NCBI GenBank assembly: GCA_963576725.1
Contig: OY755244.1
Span: 84,129,121 to 84,193,120, forward strand
Direction of reading: 5' to 3'
Length of the DNA: 64,000 nucleotides
Source: Azorinus chamasolen
Lineage: Eukaryota; Mollusca; Bivalvia; Cardiida; Solecurtidae
Notes under the pieces: generated by a model
Told to the model about the DNA's origin: nothing
Seen by the model: only the letters and a program-made list of their open reading frames with translations
The model's database searches: none
Shown here: positions 38,551 through 48,701 of the stretch, piece by piece
Layout of the letters: every line of letters starts with the position of its first letter
Position numbering within the stretch: position 1 is the first letter of the stretch
Made by a program: the position numbers and the translations under genes

Positions 38551-40232
38551 CGATCAGAGTATCAAACAGTTTGGATCTGATGATACGCAGAGTACCCCGG
38601 TGTCTCATATGGATCTGATGATACGCAGAGTACCCCGACAACTTATATGGGTCTGATGATACGCAGAGTACCCCGGCATCTCATATGGGTCTGATGATAC
38701 GCAGAGTACCCCGGCATCTCATATACATCTGATGATTCAAACAGTACCACGGCATCTCATATGTTTCTGATGATACGCAGAGTACCCCGGCATCTCATAT
38801 GGATCTGATGATACGCAGAGTACCCCGGCATCTCATATGGGTCTGATGATACGCAGAGTACCCCGGCATCTCATATGGATCTGATGATACGCAGAGTACC
38901 CCGGCATCTCATATGGGTCTGATGATACGCAGAGTACCCCGGCATCTCATATGGATCTGATGATACGCAGAGTACCCCGGCATCTCATATGGATCTGATG
39001 ATACGCAGAGTCCCCCGGCATCTCATATGGATCTGATGATACGCAGAGTACCCCGGCATCTCATATGGGTCTGATGATACGCAGAGTACCCCGGCATCTC
39101 ATATGGATCTGATGATACGCAGAGTACCCCGGCATCTCATATGGGTCTGATGATACGCAGAGTCCCCCGGCATTTCATATGGGTCTGATGATACGCAGAG
39201 TACCCCGGTGTCTCATATGGATCTGATGATACGCACAGTACCCCGACATCTCATATTGGTCTGATGATACGCAGAGTACCCCGGCATCTCATATGGGTCT
39301 GGTGATACGCAGAGTACCCCGGCATCTCATATGGGTCTGATGATACAAACAGTACCCCGGCATCTCATATGGGTCTGATGATACGCAGAGTACCCCGGCA
39401 TCTCATATGGGTCTGGTGATACGCAGAGTACCCCGGTATCTCATATGGATCTGATGATACACACAGTACCCCGGCATCTCATATGGATTTGATGATACGC
39501 AGAGCACCCCGGCATCTCATATGGGTCTGATTATACGCAGAGTACCCCGGCATCTCATATGGGTCTGGTGATACGCAGAGTACCCCGGCATCTCATATGG
39601 ATCTGATGATACAAACAGTACAACGGCATCTCATATGGATCTGATGATACGCAGAGTACCAAGGCATCTCATATGGGTCTGATGATACGCAGAGTACCCC
39701 GGTATCTCATATGGATCTGATGATACGCAGAGTACCCCGGTATCTTATATGGGTATGATGATACGCAGAGTACCCCGGCATCTCATATGGATCTGATGAT
39801 ACGCAGAGTACCCCGACATCTCATATGGGTCTGATGCTACGCAGAGTACCCCGGCATCTCATATGGATCTTGAAACTTGAAACTTGAAACTTAATCACTT
39901 GGTTAAACGCCTATTTTTGCAAATAATGCATTCAATGGCGTTGTACATTGATCTGATGATACACACTGTACCACGGCATCTCATATGGATCAGATGATAC
40001 GCAGAGTACCCCGACATCTCATATGGGTCTGATGATACGCAGAGTACCCCGGCATCTCATATGGATATGATGATACACACAGTACCCCGACATCTCATAT
40101 GGATCTGATGATACGCAGAGTACCCCGTCATCTCATATGGATCTGATGATGCGCAAAGTACCCCGATATTTCATATGGATCTGATGATACGCAGAGTACC
40201 CCGGCATCTCATATGGATCTGATGATTCAACT
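38551..40232 (+). repeat. 38-bp minisatellite (about 42 units) derived from a D-element core
   Basis: Unit CTGATGATACGCAGAGTACC, CCGGCATCTCATATGGAT (38 bp; starts at 38577, 38615 and so on to about 39870, then 39950-40232). A spacer at 39872-39950 contains GAAACTTGAAACTTGAAACT. The left flank, AGTATCAAACAGTTTGGATC, is the flank of a D element, and the unit aligns with the D core (GATGAGACGCCGAGTTACTC). Confidence 0.95.
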
Positions 40233-40234
40233 AC

Positions 40235-40492
40235 AACATGCTTTTCACTTTTCTTGATGAATATTCATAGAAGATATAATGCCACCATGAATATTTATTA
40301 GCGGATGTTTCATAATGGTATATGAACACAGGATTTTTACAATGGCAAAACTGTAGCATTAAATCCATATTATTTCTAAAGCTAACAGAGGAGACCCAAA
40401 TCAGATGTCTCCTATATAAGCCGTCTGATCTGGGTCTAGTCTGTTTGTAAAGGTCTGATCTGGATTCGTCTCTGTTTGCAGTGACGTTAAAA
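40235..40492 (+). mobile_element. A MITE abutting the 38-bp array
   Basis: TGATGAATATTCATAGAAG, TATGAACACAGGATTTTTAC, core CAGATGTCTCCTATATAAGC / CGTCTGATCTGGGTC. A partial duplication of the right core follows (GTCTGATCTGGATTCGTC). Confidence 0.75.
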
Positions 40493-40610
40493 GCCAGATC
40501 GATATTTTTAATTTTTAATAAAGAATATTTGAAATCTTTTGAGGTAAATGGCTGCTTTATTCAGAGTGGAAGTCTTGCACAGAAGTCTCCTATAGTTTTC
40601 CGCATGGCTT

Positions 40611-40770
40611 TCACTATGCGTTAACACATTCGCTCCTATTTCTGCCTGACTTTCACTATGCGTTAACACATTCACTCCTATTTCTGCCTGACTTTCACTA
40701 TGCGTTAACACATTCACTCCTATTTCTGCCTGACTTTCACTATGCGTTAACACATTCACTCCTATTGACG
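40611..40770 (+). repeat. 42-bp tandem repeat (about 4 units) spanning a C/B junction
   Basis: Each unit is CTGACTTTCACTATGCG (C sequence) followed by TTAACACATTCACTCCTATT (B left tip). The repeat unit therefore crosses the insertion point and must have arisen after B inserted. Confidence 0.9.
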
Positions 40771-40974
40771 CCTTTTTGCGCTTTTGCAATTCACATTTTG
40801 AAACCATTGTGATAAATAGAGCATTTGCTCCATAGGAGCAAATGCTCTATTTATCACAATGGTTTCAAAACTTCACCATTCTAAAAGTCTCCTTTTCTAT
40901 AGTTTATGCTCATTTTGGCTAAATTAATTCAAAGAAGTTGGGTCTAAAATTAGCCTAGGAGGGAATTCGTTAAG
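40747..40974. mobile_element. B MITE, complete (228 bp), nested in C
   Basis: TTAA at 40747-40750 and 40971-40974, both continuous with C sequence. Hairpin GCATTTGCTCCATAGGAGCA, arms standard. Confidence 0.92.
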
Positions 40975-41214
40975 CTACCACCTGCCTTACAATAGCGATA
41001 ATTATACTTATCTGAGTATTCGAATAAACGAGATGTTACTGTATACCCTTCTCAATACAATGAGTGTGCATGTAATGGTGTATTTATGTTGTAGTCTCGA
41101 GCAATCGAAAATGCAAATAAAGAAAGCAACCGTATTCATGTGTTAATTTAAATGAAAACTGCTTAAGTTAGGATATTTAGCGCTAGATACAATCAACTTG
41201 TTTTCTTCGTAATA

Positions 41215-41465
41215 TTTACTTAATGAACTCTTTACTTCATGACAATTGATGACAGAAATATCTACACCATGGATACTAATTAGTTGATATTTTAGAATGG
41301 TATACAATGTATGCGAAAAGGAATGTTTGTCAATGACTGAAACTGTACAGGCAGATATAAATTATTTCATAAAACATCAGAACAGACCGGATTAGACGAC
41401 GCTTGCACGAGCCGTCAGGTGTGGATCTACCCTGTTTGTAAATGCGCTAAAAGGCGCGTCAAGAC
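41215..41465 (+). mobile_element. A MITE, decayed
   Basis: ATGACAGAAATATCTACACC, GAATGTTTGTCAATGACTGA, AGACCGGATTAGACGACGCT, CCCTGTTTGTAAATGCGC. Confidence 0.6.
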
Positions 41466-41664
41466 GACGAAGTTCGCAAACATATTTAATAAGACATGTG
41501 TAATTATCAATATAGTGTCTGAAAATATTGTTTCAAATTTTACACAATGTAAATACATTATCTTCAAATCAATTGCTATTTGAAATGTTGGACTATTAAT
41601 AGCTGAACAACTTCGTAACCAATAGGCAGGTCTTCTACTCCAAAAAGCTATGTAACAATATTAT

Positions 41665-41841
41665 TTAACCCATTCCCTCATATTGACGACATTTGACGAC
41701 TCCTATAGGAGCAAATGCTCTATTTATCACAATGGTTGCAAACCAAAAATTCTAGAATTTTCCTTTTCACTAGTTAATGCTCCTTTTCGGTAGATTTATT
41801 CATAGATGTATCTAAAAATAGCCTACGAGGTAATGGGTTAA
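41665..41841. mobile_element. B MITE with one hairpin arm deleted
   Basis: TTAACCCATTCCCTCATATT to GAGGTAATGGGTTAA. It runs from TTTGACGACTCCTATAGGAG directly to the single arm CAAATGCTCTATTTATC. Confidence 0.88.
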
Positions 41842-41995
41842 GCCTTATAAGTTGTCTATGAACACAGCTGTTTTGGCCATGACAGAAACTGTAAAGTCAG
41901 ATCTAAATAGGTCTATAAGCGAACATAACAGATCCTGATAAGACGACCCCTACATGAGCTGTCTGATCTGGGTCTACTCTATTTGCAAAGGCTTA
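41838..41995 (+). mobile_element. A fragment sharing a TTAA with B
   Basis: CTATGAACACAGCTGTTTTG, GCCATGACAGAAACTG, AGATCCTGATAAGACGACCC, TTTGCAAAGGCTTAA. Confidence 0.7.
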
Positions 41996-42096
41996 ATAAG
42001 ACATCTATGGCAGGTGCATTTATATAATGGTATATGAGACCGGTGCAAAATCTTAAAAACAGATCTATAAAGTCTTTTCTATCAGGTAAACAGTAT

Positions 42097-42314
42097 TTAA
42101 CCCATTACCTGATAGGCTATTTCTTAGATACAACCTCTTTGAATAAATCTACCGAAAAGGAGCATTAACTAGAGAGAAGGAAAATTTTAGAATTTTGTAG
42201 TTTGAAAACATTGTGATAAATAGAGCATTTGCAAATGCTCTATTTATCACAATTGTTTTTCAAAGTGACTTTTACAGAGTCGTCAAAAGTCGTCAATATG
42301 AGGGAATGTTTTAA
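42097..42314. mobile_element. B MITE, loop deleted
   Basis: TTAACCCATTACCTGATAGG to GAGGGAATGTTTTAA. The hairpin is AGAGCATTTGCAAATGCTCT, a perfect palindrome without the CTCC..GGAG loop. Confidence 0.88.
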
Positions 42315-42475
42315 AACCTTTCGTGCATTTGCAGACGGAGTAAAACCAGTCCAGACAAATCCTGTAATAGCCGTCTGATTAGGGTCTGCTATGTTTGCTT
42401 TTGAAATGATATAGATCTGATTCTATTATTGTTTCTTCTATTGTAACCCCGTGCCCCTTGTTCATAATGACACTA
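42311..42475 (-). mobile_element. A fragment (reverse) sharing a TTAA with B
   Basis: CGTGCATTTGCAGACGGAGT, GCCGTCTGATTAGGGTCTGC, GATCTGATTCTATTATTG. Confidence 0.7.
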
Positions 42476-42479
42476 GAGA

Positions 42480-42960
42480 ACAGAATAGATTGGAATAGAA
42501 TATTTTATTTTGACATAAAATGATACAGTTTCTAGTCATATAAATATACATAATAAATAAACAAGTATCACGTGACCATATTTTGATGTTAAACATGCAT
42601 ACCTGTAACAAATTAATGAATATGAACATTAATTATTAGGAGTAAGACTTGTTAACATGAGTAAATAACAATCCATTGATATTACTTATAGATTTACGCA
42701 ACATAAATGCTTCATACACAAATTTAAATAACCATTTCATAACTGAGAACTGTGTGCAGTTCATCAGTTCAGTAAATTTAAATACACTCGGACGTCTATA
42801 GTAATACAAACTTATAAACGTTTAACGTATTTCTCTATAAACTGGACAGAACAATTCAGCTATTTACATTTATTATTTCCTAAATGAATATTCATAAGGT
42901 ATAGAATTAACAGATCAAGACGATTAATTGGTAAACAAGACATTTAGACATTTGCCAACA
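42480..42960. other. no gene recognised
   Basis: AT-rich sequence with TGAATATTCATAAGG near 42885 (A-like) but no clear boundaries. Confidence 0.5.
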
Positions 42961-42961
42961 A

Positions 42962-43350
42962 TTAACTCTCAGCCCGCTGTGAAAGAAAAGTCTTTTCAAC
43001 TTTAGATCTGCTGCAGTTTTGACTACTTCAGATTCGCTCATGATTTTAAAAATGATTGACGCTGAGTTACTCGATGTCTCATATAGATCTTATTGACGCT
43101 GAGTTACTCGATGTCTCATATAGATCTTATTGACGCTGAGTTACTCGATGTCTCATATAGATCTTGATTTTAGAAATTATTGACGCTGAGTTACTCGGTG
43201 TCTCATATAGATCATGATTTTAGAAGTTATTGACGCCGAGTTACTCGGTGTCTCATATAGATCATGGTTTTAGAAATTATTGACGCTGAGTTACTCGATG
43301 TCTCATAGGGATCCAAGCTGTTTGCAAATGCAAGTCAGGTCTCTGTTAAT
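42962..43350 (+). mobile_element. D element with core amplified six times
   Basis: Left TTAACTCTCAGCCCGCTG; right GGATCCAAGCTGTTTGCAAA. From about 43058 to 43310 the core TGACGCTGAGTTACTCGATG, TCTCATATAGATC repeats, first at about 37 bp and then at about 53 bp with an added TGATTTTAGAAATTAT. Confidence 0.88.
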
Positions 43351-43489
43351 GTGATAATGTAGCATGGAATCTGTTAGTGTGATAATGTAGCATGGACACT
43401 CATCGTCGAATCAGGAACTGCCCTGTTTAACAAGAGACACAACAAAACCTATCGTCATCGACAACTAAACAGAAGAATGTTCTGATGTT

Positions 43490-43566
43490 AAAGGCATTCT
43501 ATAGCTTAATGGAGGACGAAAGTAATGCAGAAAAGAACGTTCTACTTTACTTTCGTTCTGCATTAA
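43490..43566. mobile_element. C left half ending at a TTAA used by B
   Basis: TATAGCTTAATGGAGGACGA, AAGAACGTTCTACTTTACTT, TCGTTCTGCATTAA. At 43563-43566 it switches to the B left tip. Confidence 0.75.
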
Positions 43567-43780
43567 CCCAATCGTTCATAGGCTATTTTTGACCCAACCT
43601 CTTTGAATAAATCTACTACCGAAAAAGAGCATTTAGATGTACTAGAAAATGGAAACATTTAGAATTGTGTAGTTTTGAAACCATTGTGACAAGTAGATAG
43701 TTGGCTCCTATGGTACAAATGATCCATTTATCACAAAATTGGTTTAAAAAAATAACATTTACAGAGGCATCAAATGGCTG
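43563..43780. mobile_element. B MITE, diverged
   Basis: TTAACCCAATCGTTCATAGG, CTACCGAAAAAGAGCATT, core CCATTGTGACAAGTAGATAG; the right tip is lost. Confidence 0.8.
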
Positions 43781-43859
43781 CAAAAGTTGTCTCCTGCTTC
43801 AAATTTCAATTGTAGTATTGTCTTACTGTTTGTTTTTCATTAAACTATCCTATTCGCAA

Positions 43860-43975
43860 TGACAGACTGATTTGACCCAGATGCGATGTAAAATGAATTA
43901 TTCAATGTCTTAGTTCGATCCAAACTGTTTGCATATGTAATCACAGATTCGCCATTGCCATCGACATAATTAAAG
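43860..43975. mobile_element. D fragment
   Basis: GACCCAGATGCGATG, TCAATGTCTTAGTTCGATCC, AAACTGTTTGCATATGTAAT and CACAGATTCGCC (compare 1338-1355). Confidence 0.65.
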
Positions 43976-44008
43976 TTACTTATAACTGCATACACATTTC
44001 TTCTTCAC

Positions 44009-44204
44009 TTAACCCATTACCTCATAGGCTATTTTTAGATACAACCTCTTTGAATAAATCTACCGAAAAGGAGCATTAACTAGAGAAAAGGAATTGTTTA
44101 GAATTTTGTAGTTTGAAACCATAATGATCTATTTATCACAATGGTTTCACAAAGTGACCTTTACAGAGTCGTCAAAAGTCGTCAATATGAGGGAATGGGT
44201 TTAG
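44009..44204. mobile_element. B MITE with shortened hairpin
   Basis: TTAACCCATTACCTCATAGG to GAGGGAATGGGTTTA. The core is only AACCATAATGATCTATTTAT, so the stem centre was deleted. Confidence 0.85.
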
Positions 44205-44264
44205 AAGGCAATTGCACACTAACTTGAAGCTATTTATATCAGTCTTGATCCCACTATCCTCCAC

Positions 44265-44362
44265 AGGACTCGTATTTGTAAACAGTTCAGATCCACAGGA
44301 GACATTGAGCAACTTAGCGTCTTATCAGGATCCAAACTGACACTCGGTCAATAGATATTTAA
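44265..44362. mobile_element. D fragment
   Basis: AACAGTTCAGATCCACAGGA, GACATTGAGCAACTTAGCG, TCTTATCAGGATCCAAACTG. It ends at the TTAA where B begins. Confidence 0.7.
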
Positions 44363-44588
44363 CCCTTTCCTCCATAGGCTAGTTTTAGACCCAGCCTCTT
44401 TGAATGAATCTACCGAAAAGGAGCATTAACTAGAGAAAAGGAAAACTTTTAGAATTGTGTACTTTGAAACCATTGTGATAAATAGAGCATTTGCTCCTAT
44501 AGGAGCAAATGCTCTATTTATCATAATGGTTTCAACAGGTGATTTTTACAGAGGCATAGAAAAGGTTTATTTATGGAGGAAAGGGTTA
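44359..44588. mobile_element. B MITE, complete (230 bp)
   Basis: TTAACCCTTTCCTCCATAGG to GGAGGAAAGGGTTAA. Full hairpin GAGCATTTGCTCCTATAGGA. Confidence 0.92.
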
Positions 44589-44699
44589 AACGCTTGATCA
44601 AACGGGATGTGGTAAGAAATACACAAGTTCCAACTTTGAGCAATTTTTACATCGAGGTAAGCGTTAACAGTGGACCTGACTTGATTTGTCTTTATTTTA

Positions 44700-44957
44700 T
44701 ACCGTTTCATTTTTACAAGTACACAAAATAGTCTTGTAAATAATTAGTATTTTGTCGACAGAGTAGACCCAGCTCAGACGCTCCCCTAGTTAGGGTCTGT
44801 TCTGTTTGCTGATTGAATGATATAGACCTGGCTACAGTTTCCGCTAATGACATCCATTCTCTTGTTCGTGGCGCATTGCAAATATTTGAAGCTAATTGAT
44901 GATCAAACAGTAAACATGGCTGTCATGAATATTGATTAGATAAGAGTAAAAGTTTAA
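44700..44957 (-). mobile_element. A MITE (reverse)
   Basis: ACAGAGTAGACCCAGCTCAG, TAGGGTCTGTTCTGTTTGC, GGCTACAGTTTCCGCTAATG, CATGAATATTGATTAG, AGTTTAA. It shares the final TTAA with the next B copy. Confidence 0.75.
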
Positions 44958-45141
44958 CCCACTCCCACTTAGGCTATTTTTAGACCTAACCTTTTTGATT
45001 AAATCTACCAAAAAGGAGCATTATCTAGAGAAAAGGAAATTTTCAGAATTTCCTGTGGAGCAAATGCTCTATTTATCACAATGGTTTTATAACGTGACTT
45101 TTACAGAAGCGTCAAAAGACGTCAGTATGAGGGAATGGGTC
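44954..45141. mobile_element. B MITE, left hairpin arm deleted
   Basis: TTAACCCACTCCCACTTAGG to GAGGGAATGGGTCAA. One arm only: CCTGTGGAGCAAATGCTCTA. Confidence 0.85.
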
Positions 45142-45299
45142 AATCATTTGCAAACTGTATTATCTGTTGAATATCACGTGATCCAGTCATTGTCATAATT
45201 ATGTTCTAAAGCAGCCATTATCAAAAATACCGTTCCTTAGAGTAGCCTTTGAAAATTGTGCTTTGTTTATACATAATTCTACAAATTCAACACAGAATA

Positions 45300-45626
45300 C
45301 AGTAAAATGTCTCTTTAGCGACCGCACTATTAATAAACATAGATATTTCCTCATAGGCTATTTTTAGATCCAACCTCTTTGAATAAATCTACCGAAAAGT
45401 AGCATTAACTAAAGAAAAGGAATATTTTAGAAGTTTGAAACAATTGGGATAATTGGGATAAATATTTATCACAATGGTTTCAACAGGTGACTTTTGCAGA
45501 GGCGTCAAAAGGCGTCGATATGAGGGAATGGTTAACCCATTCCCTCAGCGCAGGCCGAAAATTATGTAGAAAGCTCCTGCGTGAATTAATATTCTTTATG
45601 GTTGCCGCATATGAGTTAATTTACTG
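45300..45626. mobile_element. C MITE interrupted by B
   Basis: CAGTAAAATGTCTCTTTAGC at the left and GAGTTAATTTACTG at the right between TA duplications. Residual core GCAGGCCGAAAATTATGTAG, AAAGCTCCTGCG. The B copy 45340-45540 occupies the left arm. Confidence 0.7.
45340..45540. mobile_element. B MITE, rearranged core
   Basis: TTTCCTCATAGGCTATTTTT to GAGGGAATGGTTAA. The left arm is replaced by a duplicated ATTGGGATAATTGGGATAAA. Confidence 0.8.
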
Positions 45627-45629
45627 TAA

Positions 45630-45850
45630 AAATTAAAACACAGAAATAATCCTAAACAAATCATACAGTCCCGGCTTTTGATATATAATTCGTATATAAT
45701 ATATAATTAAATTAAATAATCTTGATAACTTCTTTTAAAATATCTACAAAATCATTGCAGCTATTTCGTAATAACTGATAAGTTAATTCAAACACCTTTT
45801 GAGACAACGCATGTACTAAAACATAACCGTACACTGAAAATTTACATTAC
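45630..45850. other. no gene recognised
   Basis: AT-rich filler, including ATATATAATTCGTATATAAT near 45690. Confidence 0.5.
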
Positions 45851-45855
45851 ATATA

Positions 45856-46070
45856 CAGTAAAACCCCTCTAAAGGCTTTAAGCGACCATCAAATAGAGAT
45901 ATATAATTCCGGGTCTTAAATGCAGGTGGTAGCTTAATGCAGGACGAATGTTATGCAGAAAGCTCCTGCTGGAGCTTTCTGCATAACATTCGTCCTGCAT
46001 TAAGCAACCACCTGCTTTTAAAAACATTTATTTTCATTCATAAAATGGTCGCATTAGAGGGGCTTTACTG
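45856..46070. mobile_element. C4 MITE, complete (215 bp)
   Basis: CAGTAAAACCCCTCTAAAGG and GCATTAGAGGGGCTTTACTG. Hairpin of about 46 bp per arm (GGTGGTAGCTTAATGCAGGA, CGAATGTTATGCAGAAAGCT). TA at the left; CA at the right. Confidence 0.9.
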
Positions 46071-46136
46071 CAGTTCAAACTCCATTACTTCAACTCCTTT
46101 ACTTCCTCGCTTTGTAGTCCGTTGGTAACACGATTT

Positions 46137-46190
46137 AACCCTTAGCCTGCTGAAAAATATGATGTCAAATCAAACTATGATCTGCAACAA
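46137..46190. mobile_element. D left-end fragment
   Basis: TTAACCCTTAGCCTGCTG, the D tip, then unrelated sequence up to the next TTAA. Confidence 0.55.
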
Positions 46191-46197
46191 TTTTAGC

Positions 46198-46428
46198 TTA
46201 ACCCATTCGCTCCCAGTGGATTCTTCCATGTTTATAGATTGGATTAGTCCATTTTTTTTTATCTAAGGGGTGCCTTGTCTAAATTTTCAATTTCGTTTTG
46301 TTTATATTGAAATTCCTATCAGCAAGCAGTGTAGACTCGGATCAGACGCCGCATTATGCGGCGTCTGATCAGAGTCTACACTGTTTGCCTACGTCTCATA
46401 TATTGGATCGTGGGAGAAAATGGGTTAA
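46198..46428. mobile_element. L MITE, complete (231 bp)
   Basis: TTAACCCATTCGCTCCCAG and GGGAGAAAATGGGTTAA. Core AGTGTAGACTCGGATCAGAC, GCCGCATTATGCGGC, with inverted copy: a stem of about 27 bp with one mismatch. The only copy of this family in the window. Confidence 0.85.
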
Positions 46429-46469
46429 ATTCGTTTCGTTAAGATGTTTGAGAATATATTGATCGAGTA

Positions 46470-46580
46470 CCGTACAAGTTGGATCCTGATGAGACACCGA
46501 GTTAATCTGCGTTTCATCATGCAGGATCCAATCTGTTTGCTAATGCCGGTTAGGTTGCGATCAACAGGCGATGGGTTAAT
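46470..46580. mobile_element. D MITE, right end
   Basis: GTTGGATCCTGATGAGACAC, CGAGTTAATCTGCGTTTCAT, CATGCAGGATCCAATCTG, tip GGCGATGGGTTAA. Confidence 0.75.
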
Positions 46581-46659
46581 AAATGTTTGTGTCGTTAGTT
46601 TCATTTATTAGTTCGCTGCAACACTTTTTCTGCTTGATACAATTGTAGCTAGCGTCAAA

Positions 46660-46820
46660 TGGAAATTTACTCCATACAGAAAGTGTGGAATTAGATCTAT
46701 GTGATGACACAGGCAAACAAATCGGACCCTGATTAGACGTTTCCTATAGGAGCCGTCTAATTGGATCTACTCTGTTTGAGAAGGCGTATAGAAGCATATC
46801 TATTGGAGTGAAGGATTAAG
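46660..46820 (+). mobile_element. A fragment
   Basis: ACTCCATACAGAAAGTGTGG, CGGACCCTGATTAGACGTTT, CTATAGGAGCCGTCTAATTG, right tip GAGTGAAGGATTAA. Confidence 0.7.
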
Positions 46821-46824
46821 ACCT

Positions 46825-46965
46825 CAAATTCTTTATAAATAAGATAAACAGACCGGAAAAGAGCATGGAGCCTGAAGAGACGCCAAGTTACTCGATGTCT
46901 CATCTGGATCCAAACTGTTTGCATGTGAAATGCCACATATTCGACTTCAGGGCGGTGAAATTGTT
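46825..46965. mobile_element. D fragment
   Basis: GGAGCCTGAAGAGACGCCAA, GTTACTCGATGTCTCATCTG, GATCCAAACTGTTTGCATG. Confidence 0.75.
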
Positions 46966-46973
46966 TAATGGTA

Positions 46974-47402
46974 CAGTAAACACACTCTAATGCGACCACT
47001 ATATGAATGGAAATAAATGTCTTAAACAGCAGGTGGTTGCTTAACCCTTCGCTTGCTATTCACGTCAATATACCTACCTGTAAATAGTGAAGACCCAGAT
47101 GAGACAGCTCCTGCAGGAGCTGTCTCATCAGGGTATGTACTATTTACAAGTTGATTGTGCAACCAGTGCACTCCACAGCAGTGATTGCACATCGAAATAC
47201 TTGTACACAGTGAAGATATATGTAATTATACAACAGGGCATGGGTAAAGAAGGAGAAATGTATTTTAAAATTCAGCAAGAGAAGGGTTAATACAGGTCGA
47301 AAGTTATGCCGAAAGTCTTTGTCGGAGCTTTCTGCATAACCTTCGACCTGCATTAAGCCACCGCCTGTATTTAAGACCCAGAATTATTAGAGGGGTTTAC
47401 TG
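46974..47402. mobile_element. C MITE carrying a G insertion
   Basis: CAGTAAACACACTCTAATGC at the left; AGAGGGGTTTACTG at the right. Left core half AGGTGGTTGCTTAA, right core half TTAATACAGGTCGAAAGTTA. Removing 47041-47286 restores GCTTAATACAGG, the normal C core. Confidence 0.9.
47041..47290 (-). mobile_element. G MITE, complete (250 bp), nested in C
   Basis: TTAACCCTTCGCTTGCT and AGCAAGAGAAGGGTTAA tips, with duplicated TTAA. Hairpin GATGAGACAGCTCCTGCAGG. Opposite orientation to 6759-7008. Confidence 0.95.
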
Positions 47403-47404
47403 CA

Positions 47405-47750
47405 TATTGATATGATCACATATGAGAAGGTTTTAAGATATGTCTTACTGTTTGACGCAGAATAGTTTACACTTAAACACCGACATTTTATCATAAAATT
47501 AATTATTAACGAAAACGGGTGGATACGTAAAACACGAACATATTTTACCGATTGTAAGTTTTATTTTTCATTTCAAAATCTAACAACAAAAATGTATGAC
47601 ACATGTTTCTTTGTAACTGTCTAACAAGTTTCGTTTACAATTAAGTATAAATTAAGTCAAATTATCTCTACCAAGAGCTATATCTCCTCTATACGCTGCT
47701 AACATAGTCTAATTACCTGTATGATCCCATAAATATAACCTAGACAAACA
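47405..47750. other. no gene recognised
   Basis: AT-rich, single-copy as far as I can see. Confidence 0.5.
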
Positions 47751-47755
47751 GTGTG

Positions 47756-47916
47756 CAGTAGAACATGCCTTTATTCAACGTCTGAATCTTAAAAAGCAGG
47801 TGGTTGCTTAATGCAGGAGCTTTCTGCATTACTTTTGCCCTGTATTAAGCTACCACCTGCCTTACACACCCACAGTTAGACCTCTTATTGATGTCCGCTT
47901 TACACGGGTTCTACTG
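47756..47916. mobile_element. C2 MITE
   Basis: CAGTAGAACATGCCTTTATT and CGCTTTACACGGGTTCTACT. Core GGTGGTTGCTTAATGCAGGA, with the left GCTCC arm deleted. Confidence 0.85.
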
Positions 47917-47917
47917 T

Positions 47918-48695
47918 AGATCCAGATCAGAAGTGTCACGAGGGAGTTCTCTGATCAGGGTATGCACTATTTGATAAACTAATCGATACCAAAGGTTTTC
48001 ATCAGTATATATGGAATTTACAGAAAACCCTCTCATGAAAAAATGGATGAGTCCCAACATTGGATATGGACGAGTTCATCTTCTATAATATGGGAGTAGA
48101 TGGGTAAAAGGTAACCACTAAATATCTACCTGTAGACATGTTGTTGTGACTTTATAATAACCTTCATTGATAATCCTGGCTAATTGTTTCATTTAAATGA
48201 CTACATACTGTTGCCATATATTATACTTTTTATTTTGATGGGTGATTATACATTTACTTATTTAGCCAAAGTGTGTATACATGTACATTACTTATTTGGT
48301 CTACTTGACATTTGGAGAATAAACTTGTGAAGCAAGCAGTTCATGTACTGATCAGAGTGCTCCTTAAAGGGCCTTCTGGTCTTGGTCAACACATTTGTCC
48401 ATGTTCATGTAAAAGGACACTAGGCATACGTGGTTTAGTGAAGAAAAACTCGTAATCAGTTGTTCAACAGTTCAAATTAATCACGTGCAGTTATAAGTAA
48501 GTTTCGAATTGGTTTTGAGAATTTACTCTACGACACGAAACATTATGTAAAATACACCAGGTCCAGAGGCTTAAAATGTTTGTTTAAGTCTGAGTTCTTT
48601 CTCAAATATCTGATCGGACAGACAGACCATGAGCAAACTCAGACATTATATAACCTCTGAATCAGTTGTCTGCCCACTTCTAAAAGTTAAAGTTA
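47918..48695. other. downstream flank of fezf; K-like remnant at its left end
   Basis: 47918-47980 keeps TAGATCCAGATCAGAAGTGT and TCTCTGATCAGGGTATGCAC (K-like). The rest is single-copy AT-rich sequence, likely fezf 3' untranslated region or intergenic. No further frame. Confidence 0.45.
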
Positions 48696-48701
48696 CTTTA
48701 T

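Larger units (their letters stand above)
40530..41041. mobile_element. C MITE carrying a B insertion and an expanded junction
   Basis: Left half GGTAAATGGCTGCTTTATTC through TCACTATGCG. Right half resumes at TTAAGCTACCACCTGCC and ends GAGATGTTACTG before TA. Between them lie the 42-bp tandem repeat (40611-40770) and the B element (40747-40974). Confidence 0.8.

Noticed and set aside
38577..40232. Possible CRISPR array (regular 38-bp repeats)
   Set aside because: There are no unique spacers between repeats, units are contiguous, and the genome is eukaryotic; it is a minisatellite.
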